Shown in pieces: positions 35,896-43,391 of a DNA stretch of 64,000 nucleotides. How positions within the stretch are numbered: position 1 is the stretch's first letter; each line of letters starts with the position of its first letter. The stretch is from Bacillota bacterium (lineage in GTDB: Bacteria; Bacillota; Clostridia; Lachnospirales; Lachnospiraceae): assembly GCA_023663285.1 (NCBI GenBank), contig JAMPHT010000011.1:1-64000 (forward strand). Reading direction: 5' to 3'. The translations under genes were made by a program, and so were the position numbers. The notes beneath the pieces are model-generated. The model ran no database searches, had not been told where the DNA came from, and saw only the letters and a list, made by a program, of their open reading frames with translations.

Positions 35896-36798
35896 CTATA
35901 CCGCACCTGTCAGATCCGTAACATTTTCCACATCATACTGCCTCATATAAGCCTCAATGCCCTCCACCACCTTCACTGTGGTATAGGGATCCACAAAGTT
36001 CATAGCCCCGATGCTGACGGCGCTGGCTCCTGCCAGCAGGAATTCCACCGCATCCTCCGCCGTTGCAATGCCGCCCATGCCGATAATGGGTATCTTTACC
36101 GCATGAGACGCCTGGTACACCATGCGGACTGCAACAGGCTTGATGGCCGGTCCGCTCATGCCCCCGGTCTTATTGGCAAGGGCGAATTTACGTTTATGTA
36201 TGTCGATCTTCATACCGGTGATGGTGTTGATCAGAGACAGGGCGTCTGCTCCTGCCGCTTCCGCGGCCTTCGCCATCTCCGTAATATCCGTGACGTTGGG
36301 GCTGAGCTTCATGATCACAGGCTGCCTGGCGTGCCTTTTGATCTCTTCCGTGATGCCGTACAGGGCGTCCGCCTTCTGGCCGAAGGCGATAGCTCCCTCC
36401 TTCACATTCGGACAGGAAACGTTGATCTCCAGCATGGAGACTGCCGGTTCTTCCCCCAGGCGCTCCACCACCTCCACATAATCCTCCACTGTCCTGCCGC
36501 AGACATTCACAATGATCCTGGTGTCATACTGCTTCAGGAAGGGAATATCCCTTTCCATAAACACATCTATTCCCGGATTCTGCAGCCCGATGGCGTTCAG
36601 CATCCCCCCGTAGACCTCCGCCACCCTGGGCGTAGGATTTCCCTCCCAGGGCACATTTGCCACACCCTTGGTCACCACCGCCCCCAGCCGGTTCAAGTCC
36701 ACAAACTCCCCGTACTCCATGCCGGAGCCAAAGGTTCCGGACGCTGTCATAACGGGATTTTTAAAGGTCACTCCCGCGATCGTCACCTGTGTATTCAT
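35896..36798 (-). CDS. pyrD: Dihydroorotate dehydrogenase B, catalytic subunit
   Basis: The 300-residue FMN protein has FKNPVMTASGTFG near the N-terminus, NVSCPNVKEG with the catalytic Cys typical of class 1B, and the phosphate-binding GMGGIATAEDAVEFLLAGA. It oxidises dihydroorotate in pyrimidine synthesis, passing electrons to PyrK and NAD. The start overlaps pyrK by 4 bases (ATGA), which implies translational coupling. Confidence 0.95.
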   Translation of the reverse strand: MNTQVTIAGVTFKNPVMTASGTFGSGMEYGEFVDLNRLGAVVTKGVANVPWEGNPTPRVAEVYGGMLNAIGLQNPGIDVFMERDIPFLKQYDTRIIVNVCGRTVEDYVEVVERLGEEPAVSMLEINVSCPNVKEGAIAFGQKADALYGITEEIKRHARQPVIMKLSPNVTDITEMAKAAEAAGADALSLINTITGMKIDIHKRKFALANKTGGMSGPAIKPVAVRMVYQASHAVKIPIIGMGGIATAEDAVEFLLAGASAVSIGAMNFVDPYTTVKVVEGIEAYMRQYDVENVTDLTGAV

Positions 36799-37580
36799 AT
36801 TTCCAATACCTCCGCTTCAAACACCGGCCCGTCAGTACAGATGCGGGCATTATGTACATGAGAATGCCGATCCTTCTCCTTTGTCTTTACCACACAGCCC
36901 AGACAGGCTCCCACGCCGCAGGCCATATGCTCCTCCAGGGAGATATATGCCTTCAGCTTCCGCTCTCCGGCATATGCCTTGACCGCCCGGAGCATGGGCA
37001 TGGGACCGCAGGCAAATATTCTGTCCGCCTCCAGGCCGTTCTCACGGATGGCGTCCATGACATTTCCCTTCGTCCCGACGCTGCCATCCTCCGTAGCAAT
37101 GTACACCCTGCCGTACCTTTCAAATTCCTCCTTTAAGAAGGTATTTGCGTCCCGGTAACCAAGGACTATAATAATGTCCTGGACGATAATAATATTCGTT
37201 ATCTGCTTTGCCAGCTCCAGAAGAGGCGGGATGCCGATGCCGCCGCCCATGAGAAAAACCTTCCCTGTATCGGCCTTTTCCACCGGAAAACCGTTTCCCA
37301 GCGTTCCCATAATGTCAATGGTCTCTCCCTCTTTATAGGCGGAAAACTCCGTGGTTCCCGCCCCCACCGTGCGGTACACTATACGGAGCGCCTTCCTGTC
37401 CTCCCTCACCTCGCAGATGCTGATCGGCCGGGGAAGCAGCGTGCTTCTGTCCCTGGGATAAATGCACAGAAACTGTCCCGGCTTTGCCTGGGCCCCCAGG
37501 GAAGTCTCTATCCACATATCATAGATTGCCGGTGCGATCTCCCTCTGGGAAAGCACCACCGCCGACTGTTTTTCCTTCAT
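36795..37580 (-). CDS. pyrK: Dihydroorotate dehydrogenase B, electron-transfer subunit
   Basis: The 261-residue protein has an FAD-binding barrel (RPISICEV), an NAD-binding domain (MGGGIGIPPLLELAKQ) and a C-terminal 2Fe-2S cluster motif with CGVGACLGC followed by a fourth Cys in ARICTDGP. It forms the heterotetramer with PyrD. AAAGGCGG lies 9 bases before the start. The 143 bases upstream, toward pyrC, hold nothing I can call. Confidence 0.93.
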   Translation of the reverse strand: MKEKQSAVVLSQREIAPAIYDMWIETSLGAQAKPGQFLCIYPRDRSTLLPRPISICEVREDRKALRIVYRTVGAGTTEFSAYKEGETIDIMGTLGNGFPVEKADTGKVFLMGGGIGIPPLLELAKQITNIIIVQDIIIVLGYRDANTFLKEEFERYGRVYIATEDGSVGTKGNVMDAIRENGLEADRIFACGPMPMLRAVKAYAGERKLKAYISLEEHMACGVGACLGCVVKTKEKDRHSHVHNARICTDGPVFEAEVLEI

Positions 37581-37723
37581 GATTACAAATCCGCCTTTCT
37601 ATACTGTTTTTCCGACAGCAGCTCCTGCAAAATCTTTTCTGGCATTTTTTATCTTAATGCTGGCTTTCCCTGCCCTGTCGCGCTATCTCACCGCAGCCGC
37701 GTTATTTCTTTCTGCCGCGCTGC

Positions 37724-39025
37724 TTACGCCCTGATGCGCTGCCTCTCAGCGGCTGCGTTATCTGTGTACACCACCCTGCCGCCGCAGATCGTAGTCACTA
37801 CTTTTCCCTTCAGGGTCCAGCCGGTAAAGGGAGTATTGGAAGCCCTGGAAGCATATTCCGAGGGGATCCAGTCCGCCGTAGTATCAATGAGGATCACATC
37901 GGCAGGACCGCCCTCCGCCAGATAACCTGCATTCAAATGATACAGATTTGCGGGATTTGTGCTCATCAGCGTCAGAAGCTGCCTCATAGTAAGGTAGCCC
38001 CCGTCCACAAGCTCTGTAATGCCCAGCGCCAGCGCCGTCTCCAGCCCGATAATGCCGCTGGGCGCCTCGGTGACAGGCTTTGCCTTTTCCGCCGCTATAT
38101 GGGGAGCATGGTCTGTGGCAATCAGGTCTATCGTACCGTCCACCAGTCCCCTGATGATCTCCTGCCTGTCCGCTTCCTCACGCAGGGGTGGATTCATCTT
38201 GGCAAGGGCGCCGTATTTCACAGCCGCTTCCTCCGTCAGGGTAAAATGGTGGGGCGTTGCCTCTGCATGGATGTTCTTGCCCTTTTCCTTTGCTCTCCGT
38301 ATCAGTTCCACGGTCTCTCTGGCGCTGACGTGCTGAATATCAATACTTGCCCCCGTCTCCAACCCTATCTGCAGATCCCGCTCCACCATGGTATACTCCG
38401 CCTCCCTGGGGGAACCGCCGACGCCAAAATATTCACTTGCCCTGCCCCGGTTGATGCCGTTGTTCTCTATCAGCGCCGGGTCCTCCTCATGAAAGCTTAT
38501 GGGCACATCCAGAGCCGCCGCATTCTTCATTGCGTCCCGCACTATTCCCACGTCGTTTAAGGCAATGCCGTCATCAGTGAAGCCCACTGCTCCCGCTTCC
38601 GCCAGTTCCCGCATGGGAGTCAGCTCCTTCCCCTGCATCCCCATGGTCACATTGGCGCAGGTATATATATGGATGCCGGTCTCCGCCCCCCGCCTCATCA
38701 CATATTCTAAAGTCTCAAGATTATCCACCGGCGGCTTTGTGTTGGCCATAAGGACCACGCTGGTAAAGCCTCCCCTGGCAGCAGCGGCGGCACCGGTGGT
38801 AATGTCCTCTTTATCGGTAAAACCCGGCTCTCTAAAATGGGCATGCACATCCACCAGCCCCGGCGCCGCCAGAAGCCCCTCTGCATTTATCACAAGACAT
38901 TTCCCAGCAGGCGCCTCCAGTCCTTTCCCGATCTTAACAATGGTATCCTTCTCGATCAGAATGTCATAATTTCCGTCCCAGCCCGATTTAGGGTCTATGA
39001 TATATCCGTTTTTGATCAACAGCAT
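37724..39025 (-). CDS. pyrC: Dihydroorotase
   Basis: The start at 39025 follows GGAGG and gives MLLIKNGYIID, the usual beginning of this class; the frame remains open upstream into the repeat region but without good sites. The 433-residue amidohydrolase has the metal motif DVHAHFREPG, a catalytic region with HVSARETV and EATPHHF, and DHAPH near residue 305. It cyclises carbamoyl-aspartate in pyrimidine synthesis. It heads a pyrC-pyrK-pyrD transcript behind an unusual repeated promoter region. Confidence 0.93.
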   Translation of the reverse strand: MLLIKNGYIIDPKSGWDGNYDILIEKDTIVKIGKGLEAPAGKCLVINAEGLLAAPGLVDVHAHFREPGFTDKEDITTGAAAAARGGFTSVVLMANTKPPVDNLETLEYVMRRGAETGIHIYTCANVTMGMQGKELTPMRELAEAGAVGFTDDGIALNDVGIVRDAMKNAAALDVPISFHEEDPALIENNGINRGRASEYFGVGGSPREAEYTMVERDLQIGLETGASIDIQHVSARETVELIRRAKEKGKNIHAEATPHHFTLTEEAAVKYGALAKMNPPLREEADRQEIIRGLVDGTIDLIATDHAPHIAAEKAKPVTEAPSGIIGLETALALGITELVDGGYLTMRQLLTLMSTNPANLYHLNAGYLAEGGPADVILIDTTADWIPSEYASRASNTPFTGWTLKGKVVTTICGGRVVYTDNAAAERQRIRA

Positions 39026-39073
39026 GGGCGCACCTCCGAAGAATCTTTCTGCGCTTTGTTTTCCTTTGCGGCT

Positions 39074-39231
39074 ATTATACCATGCGCGCAGAAAATCAAG
39101 CGGCTGCGATGCAGACATTTGATTTTCAAGCCATGGGTAAGTATAATGCGCCGCGTCAGCGGCGACAAGGCTGTTACTATAGCCTTGGATTCTGCATCAG
39201 CAGAATCATTATACCATGCGCGCAGAAAATC
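39074..39231. repeat. 24-bp direct repeats enclosing hairpins and opposed promoter boxes
   Basis: The 24-bp sequence ending CATGCGCGCAGAAAATC occurs identically at 39074-39097 and 39208-39231. Read on the minus strand each copy ends in an extended -10 box, TGGTATAAT, pointing at pyrC. Between them lie GAAAATCAA/TTGATTTTC arms, a plus-strand promoter, and three back-to-back hairpins: CGCCGC/GCGGCG, AAGGCT/AGCCTT and GATTCTGC/GCAGAATC (39149-39207). No protein is encoded here. Confidence 0.65.
39119..39147 (+). promoter_or_regulatory. Plus-strand promoter within the pyrC upstream repeat
   Basis: TTGATT (39119-39124) and TATAAT (39142-39147) are exactly 17 bases apart. It faces away from pyrC and would transcribe the three stacked hairpins at 39149-39207, giving a small structured RNA; no gene of the same strand follows. 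Confidence 0.45.
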
Positions 39232-39261
39232 CGCCATACAAGATTCAGAAGTTGAATCTGA

Positions 39262-39651
39262 TCATAGCTCCTTCTCGATCCGAATCTCCGGCTTTTCCGC
39301 CGCATCCCTTGTCACGGAGACAGCAATCGCCGTTTCCAGCCCGGAAGGCTTTTTATCATTTATCACAATTCTTTCTCCATAGGGCACACCATAGATGATC
39401 CGGTCAAACCGTATCTCATTATCCGTTAAAAAGCTTTCTGTAAGTCCTTTGAAGCTTTCTTCCCGTGACGTCATAAAAATGATCATATCCCTCCGGGGTA
39501 TTCTTTCCAGAAACTCCTTAGCGCCAGGCAGCAGGGTGTCTCTCCCGTCAATCTTATAGCCATTATGCTTCACAAGCGTCCCATCCAGATCCAGGATCCA
39601 TGTGTGGGCCAGCGCCGAAAGTACGATCTCCTTCCCGTTATCCATTATCAT
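39262..39651 (-). CDS. HAD-superfamily phosphatase of a surface-sugar cluster
   Basis: The 129-residue protein has HAD motif I DLDGTLV (D21, D23), motif II in FMTSRE and motif IV in INDKKPSG. It lacks a large cap domain, like KdsC- or GmhB-type sugar phosphatases. It overlaps the SIS-domain gene by 4 bases, and the third codon is also ATG. In this cluster it most likely dephosphorylates a sugar phosphate intermediate. Confidence 0.75.
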   Translation of the reverse strand: MIMDNGKEIVLSALAHTWILDLDGTLVKHNGYKIDGRDTLLPGAKEFLERIPRRDMIIFMTSREESFKGLTESFLTDNEIRFDRIIYGVPYGERIVINDKKPSGLETAIAVSVTRDAAEKPEIRIEKEL

Positions 39652-40259
39652 TCCCCTTTGATCATTCTTCCTTGGTCATTTCTTTTCAATAATTCCCCAA
39701 TATATCCGCCCGGATGGTTTCTTTTCAGTTCTCTGATATCAAGCTGTTCCCTCTCGGCAAGCTGCATCACAAGACCCTGCAGTACTATCAGATTTATAGT
39801 GGTGGAATTGTTTGGCATCACATTCCATGGGTCGCCCTCCTGCTCCAGATCCAGAATGATTTTGTTTGACACCTTTTCTGACAGGGTGCTTTTCTTATTG
39901 AAGGTCAGAAGCCACAGATCCACGTTTCTTTTCACCAGCAATTCAGCAAGATAAACCGACTCCACTGTTTCTCCGCTCTTGCTTAAAAGTATTACCAGAT
40001 CGCCATCCTTAACAGCCCCCAGGTCACCATGTACTGCCGAATTTGTGTGCATGAAAAAGGCGTTCATTCCCAGAGAGATCATAGAACCTACAACCTTCTC
40101 ACAAATGGGCACATTCTTTCCCAATCCGGATATGATCACCTTGTTTCCACGTGAAAGTACTGCCATTGCATTGTCAACCAGTCTTAAAAATGCGGAAACG
40201 TCCATGGAACTGACAGAATCTCTGATCGTCTGCAGCTGTTTTTCAAAGTACTGTATCAT
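39648..40259 (-). CDS. SIS-domain sugar-phosphate isomerase
   Basis: The 203-residue protein is a single SIS domain with ISGLGKN (43-49) and LLSKSGETVES (91-101), close to the isomerase half of KpsF/GutQ arabinose-5-phosphate isomerases and to GmhA-type enzymes. It lacks the CBS pair of KpsF. GGAGGAGG precedes the ATG, which overlaps the upstream gene stop (ATGA). It should interconvert ketose and aldose phosphates for the nucleotide-sugar made by the neighbouring kinase/nucleotidyltransferase. Confidence 0.78.
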   Translation of the reverse strand: MIQYFEKQLQTIRDSVSSMDVSAFLRLVDNAMAVLSRGNKVIISGLGKNVPICEKVVGSMISLGMNAFFMHTNSAVHGDLGAVKDGDLVILLSKSGETVESVYLAELLVKRNVDLWLLTFNKKSTLSEKVSNKIILDLEQEGDPWNVMPNNSTTINLIVLQGLVMQLAEREQLDIRELKRNHPGGYIGELLKRNDQGRMIKGE

Positions 40260-41761
40260 AAGACCTCCTCCAGGTAGTATAACCCGTTATAGAACGCTCC
40301 GCAGATCGAGTCAAAGTCCTGCCACGCATATGTAGTCAACGACAGCCAGATAACTGCGTGTATCAGCTTGATCTCCTGCTCTGAGGCTCGTGTCAGCCGG
40401 AAAAAATCCTCTTCCATATCTTCCCAATGATTGGACTGAACTTTCAGCGTTATCCCTTCTTCCATGATCTTCAATTCAAATTCCTTCAGATTGAATCTGT
40501 CATAATTCCCCACAATGGAATAATACAGCTTCGCCCAGTCATATAACGGGTCGCCGAAAATCTCCGTATAGCCAAAATAACCTCTGGGGTCGATCAGCAC
40601 AGGACTGCCATCTTCCCTGAGCATCAAATTGGAAAAAGTACAGTCCCCGTGGATCAGGCAGAAGGATTCGCACCTGATCCCGGCAAGCCGGGACTCCAGC
40701 TCTCTTTTATGGAAAAAAACGTTCCTGCATACTTTCCCATTGACGATGATCTTTTCCCTGTCTGCAAATGGCACCAGATCCCGGATAGTATTCAGCCTCG
40801 CCACTGTTTTACGGTAATACGCTTCTCTCATGCTGAAAGGGTCTGCCGGAATATGTGCAGAATCATGTAAGCTCTTCAATGCCCCGATAAGCTTGTCCAG
40901 AATATCCTTCTTTTCAGAATAAGAGAGGCTGTCATATTCATAAATATTTTTCCCGTGTATCCGTTCCATGACCAGGGGATCTGTTCCATATATCCGCGGA
41001 AGCATCATTTGCTCTTCCTGAACGGCTGCCCTGCCGGCCGCCTTGTACCACGCTGCTTCTCTGACCGCAAGCTTTTTCCCCTGCTCGTCGATCCCTTCCT
41101 TGAGCACTACGTCATCCCGTATTGTTACTTTATTGAAGGGACGGCATCTGTCCTTTTCCAGCTTATTGTATTCTTCTATAACGCCAAATTCTCTTGTTCC
41201 CGCAAGACCAAGCTCTTTTAAGGACAAAGCTTCGCCCTGCATCCAGCGCACCAGCTCCCCGCTGTCTGGAACACCTTCCAGCTTTGACTTGTCCGTAAAG
41301 ATGAAAAATCCCGCCACCCCATGCTCTGTCGATCTTTCCTCCTTGAAACGTCCGTTCTCATAGCTCCAGCGGCATGGAAAGGTCTGTGAGATTCCGATAT
41401 AGTCCTGCCGCTCCTCAGGCAGAGAAAATCCTTTTGGCAGTATCAGGTCCGACCATATCAGCAGGAACGGCGTATTCTCATCCAGGTAATTCAGCGCTTT
41501 TCCAACTCCCGCGCACGTTCCTGTCCCCTGCGCATCCACGATCAAATATTTAACAGTTGCGAAGCATTCCATATATTCCCTGAGAACTTCTTTCTTGTGA
41601 TCCGCAATAATAATAAATTTTTTATCCGGAAATTCCGCAAACAAGTGAAAAATCAGCGGCAGATTATTCACCGGGACCAGCGCCTTGGGTTTGTTCTCTG
41701 TAAGATGCTTTAGTCTGGTTCCCTTTCCGCCCGCCTGTACGATAACATATTCTATTTCCAT
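40256..41761 (-). CDS. Fused nucleotidyltransferase and APH/choline-kinase-type phosphotransferase
   Basis: Residues 1-200 are a sugar-nucleotidyltransferase domain with QAGGKGTRL (9-17) and KPKALVPV (24-31). Residues about 210-500 are a protein-kinase-like phosphotransferase with HGDCTFSN (371-378) and the metal Asp in IDPRG (391). One polypeptide thus could phosphorylate a sugar or polyol and then activate it with a nucleotide. Similar fusions occur in capsule loci of other bacteria, in the way LicA and LicC act together for phosphocholine. Together with the SIS and HAD genes the set parallels the heptose-activation route (isomerase, kinase, phosphatase, nucleotidyltransferase). The substrate is unknown. 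Confidence 0.75.
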   Translation of the reverse strand: MEIEYVIVQAGGKGTRLKHLTENKPKALVPVNNLPLIFHLFAEFPDKKFIIIADHKKEVLREYMECFATVKYLIVDAQGTGTCAGVGKALNYLDENTPFLLIWSDLILPKGFSLPEERQDYIGISQTFPCRWSYENGRFKEERSTEHGVAGFFIFTDKSKLEGVPDSGELVRWMQGEALSLKELGLAGTREFGVIEEYNKLEKDRCRPFNKVTIRDDVVLKEGIDEQGKKLAVREAAWYKAAGRAAVQEEQMMLPRIYGTDPLVMERIHGKNIYEYDSLSYSEKKDILDKLIGALKSLHDSAHIPADPFSMREAYYRKTVARLNTIRDLVPFADREKIIVNGKVCRNVFFHKRELESRLAGIRCESFCLIHGDCTFSNLMLREDGSPVLIDPRGYFGYTEIFGDPLYDWAKLYYSIVGNYDRFNLKEFELKIMEEGITLKVQSNHWEDMEEDFFRLTRASEQEIKLIHAVIWLSLTTYAWQDFDSICGAFYNGLYYLEEVL

Positions 41762-41767
41762 GGCAAA

Positions 41768-42645
41768 TCACTCCTTTACCTGAAAATTATAAATATGCCT
41801 TTTCCGGTTACTTTTTTCTGCATTCCATTGGCTGATAAGATCCTGTCCGTTTATGGTGATCAGCCTTGTCTCCGTAAAATAAAGTACATCGCATATTCCG
41901 CTGCGAAGCGCGATCACCATTCTGCATCTTTCGCACAATGCCGCCATAGTGGCAATATCCGCGCATATCGCGGTAGTTCCCGCAATGGGAAATTCACTGT
42001 CGTCCTTTACATTTGTATATACCGTATAGCCCATATCCGTTAATAAGTCGGCGGCTTCTTCCCAGAAAGCATCGGAAAGTAAGCCCATGGAATACGCGTA
42101 AGGCATAAGAATTACGGTGTGCTCACCGATACTATATTTCTCTATCAAAGCTTCAAATAACTCTCTCTGAGGCACGATCTTCGGTTCTTCTAATTCACAA
42201 TCCTGCGGAAGTCGAAATACAAATTCCCGATATCGCGCCGGAAAATCTGATAAATTATGTTGGAAAAATTCCGGAAGAAGCCCTCCATTACTGTCTCGAT
42301 GGAAGTGTCCGTATAATAGATTCTTGAATTCCCAAGCCCCTGTTGCAACACAAAATGATTTTAATACATCTACCAATTCATTTGAAACAATTTTTACATC
42401 TATTGCTTCAAACCAGTCCGGTATCTGGCTGTGTCCCTCCTGCACAATCAGACAGACTTTCTGCGTCAAACCATGATATCTCTTAAAGCTCTGTATCAGG
42501 GCTGCAGCGTAAAGGGTATCTCCTATGCCATAAGGACATACCACATGGAACATATCGTGCCGCAGTTCGATTCCGTCAAGCTCAATATACCCCCCCCAAT
42601 CACTCCTATCCTGTACGATCTGTCACCTATTGTCAGCAAACCCAT
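41768..42645 (-). CDS. GT9-like glycosyltransferase, frameshifted at a G8 tract
   Basis: The frame 41768-42553 reads MFHVVCPYGIGDTLYAAALIQSF and resembles ADP-heptose/GT9-type transferases (the GxGDxL loop and a C-terminal nucleotide-sugar region with SGICDVLYFT), but its ATG lacks a ribosome site. A promoter (42688-42716) and AGGGGGAAC site instead point to an ATG at 42645. That frame reads MGLLTIGDRSYRIGVIGGG and then a run of eight G; with nine or six G it would join the downstream frame as YIELDGIELRHD-MFHVV. The gene is therefore off, or translated only from the inner ATG, in this sequence. Slippage phase variation or a one-base sequencing error are both possible. It heads the surface-sugar operon. 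Confidence 0.65.
42590..42597 (-). repeat. G8 homopolymer (contingency tract) in the glycosyltransferase gene
   Basis: Eight consecutive G on the coding strand lie 15 codons after the likely start. It is the longest such tract I noticed; others are seven or six and lie within intact frames. Confidence 0.8.
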
Positions 42646-42687
42646 GGTCTGTTCCCCCTTCCTGTATATAATGCTGATTATGCTGTC

Positions 42688-42716
42688 ATTATATCGCAGA
42701 TGCAGAGCTCTGGCAA
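42688..42716 (-). promoter_or_regulatory. Promoter of the surface-sugar operon
   Basis: TTGCCA (42711-42716) and TATAAT (42688-42693) are 17 bases apart on the minus strand, 43 bases before the proposed start at 42645. It diverges from the antitoxin promoter at 42731. Confidence 0.65.
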
Positions 42717-42730
42717 TGATAATAAAAATC

Positions 42731-42759
42731 TTGCAAAAGATTTTCTTTCATGTTAGTAT
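42731..42759 (+). promoter_or_regulatory. Promoter of antitoxin RNA, copy 1
   Basis: TTGCAA (42731-42736) and TAGTAT (42754-42759) are spaced by 17 bases. The identical arrangement recurs at 43146-43174 in copy 2. Confidence 0.7.
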
Positions 42760-42765
42760 AAATAT

Positions 42766-42870
42766 GAAAAGGGAAAGCCACAGAAGCGGCTCTACCCTCT
42801 TAAATGCATTGTACCACCTCTATATGAGGTCAGCCGTTGCTAGTGGGATAGCAGCGGCTATTTTCTTTTG
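42766..42870 (+). ncRNA. Antisense antitoxin RNA of a type I toxin-antitoxin locus, copy 1
   Basis: About 105 bases lie between the promoter and a terminator: AGCCGTTGCTA (42832-42842) and TAGCAGCGGCT (42849-42859) form an 11-bp stem with one mismatch/wobble, followed by ATTTTCTTTT. A small hairpin CTC-tatat-GAG precedes it. The RNA overlaps the stop codon of the toxin gene on the other strand, so it would pair with the 3' end of the toxin mRNA, as in TxpA/RatA and BsrG/SR4 of Bacillus. No ORF is present. Transcript ends are estimates from promoter and terminator. Confidence 0.7.
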
Positions 42871-42953
42871 TCCCTGCAGATCCGATATATCAGACCTGCA
42901 AGAGCTACAATGAGTATCAATAATTGGAACAGGTCCGCATATGTAACATACAT
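42858..42953 (-). CDS. Small hydrophobic type I toxin (holin-like)
   Basis: A 31-codon ORF starts with ATG at 42953, 6 bases after GGAGGG. The peptide begins MYVTYADLFQ, has one membrane-spanning helix (LLILIVALAGLIY) and ends in a charged tail RICRDKRK. This matches the layout of the 'putative holin-like toxin' and TxpA-type peptides, which damage the membrane when free. It has its own strong promoter, a leader that can hide the ribosome site, and an antisense RNA across its 3' end. A frame upstream extends to 43061 but without a start site of quality. No homology search was possible. Confidence 0.75.
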   Translation of the reverse strand: MYVTYADLFQLLILIVALAGLIYRICRDKRK

Positions 42954-43045
42954 TGTATCGCCCTCCTTTCTTTCGACCGGAGGGCTGTTACACCCTCCGA
43001 ATGATCGGGAGGGTAAAGCCGCCTTTTGCTCTATGGTTTCCCTTG
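42954..43045 (-). promoter_or_regulatory. Toxin mRNA leader with ribosome-site-sequestering hairpins
   Basis: The leader has GCCCTCC that pairs perfectly with the ribosome site GGAGGGC (42960-42966 with 42979-42985), and a second hairpin ACCCTCC/GGAGGGT (42992-42998 with 43008-43014) made of the same sequences, so the two can also exchange partners. Such hidden ribosome sites are a known feature of type I toxin mRNAs. Confidence 0.6.
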
Positions 43046-43051
43046 TACATG

Positions 43052-43080
43052 ATTGTATCATATATATTTCTCATTTTCAA
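43052..43080 (-). promoter_or_regulatory. Promoter of the toxin gene
   Basis: TTGAAA (43075-43080) and TACAAT (43052-43057) are 17 bases apart on the minus strand, about 100 bases upstream of the toxin start. Confidence 0.65.
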
Positions 43081-43145
43081 TAGGCTTCCGCAATTATTCT
43101 TACAACCTATACTCCTGTTACTTTTTGTCACAGTCATAAAAAGGC

Positions 43146-43283
43146 TTGCAAAAGATTTTCTTTCATGTTAGTATAAATATGAAAAGGGAAAGCCATAGAA
43201 GCGGCTCTACCCCCGTTTAACTTTTAACGCTTTTCAGCGTCAGCCGTTGCTACTGGTGGGATAGCAGCGGCTATTTTCTTTTG
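43146..43283 (+). ncRNA. Antitoxin RNA, copy 2, with promoter
   Basis: This repeats copy 1: promoter TTGCAA-N17-TAGTAT (43146-43174), start near 43181, and terminator AGCCGTTGCTA/TAGCAGCGGCT (43242-43272) followed by ATTTTCTTTT. The first 45 or so transcribed bases are almost identical to copy 1, then a central stretch differs: here a hairpin GACGCTGAAAAGCGTT-type (AACGC-ttttca-GCGTC... arms at 43225-43240) replaces the copy 1 loop. The toxin gene opposite is truncated, so this RNA appears to be an orphan antitoxin. Confidence 0.65.
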
Positions 43284-43330
43284 TCCCTGCAGATTCGATA
43301 TATCAGACCTGCAAGAGCTACAATTAACGC
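43271..43330 (-). pseudogene. Truncated toxin remnant opposite antitoxin copy 2
   Basis: The last 19 codons (ALIVALAGLIYRICRDKRK) plus stop of the toxin are preserved with only silent or no change, but sequence beyond 43330 is unrelated, so the start, leader and promoter are gone. The duplication was therefore cut within the toxin's membrane helix. Confidence 0.75.
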
Positions 43331-43391
43331 GCCAGAAAACGAAAGGTCCCCACATTCACGGAGACCTTCATAACTACACTTATTTTCAGTT

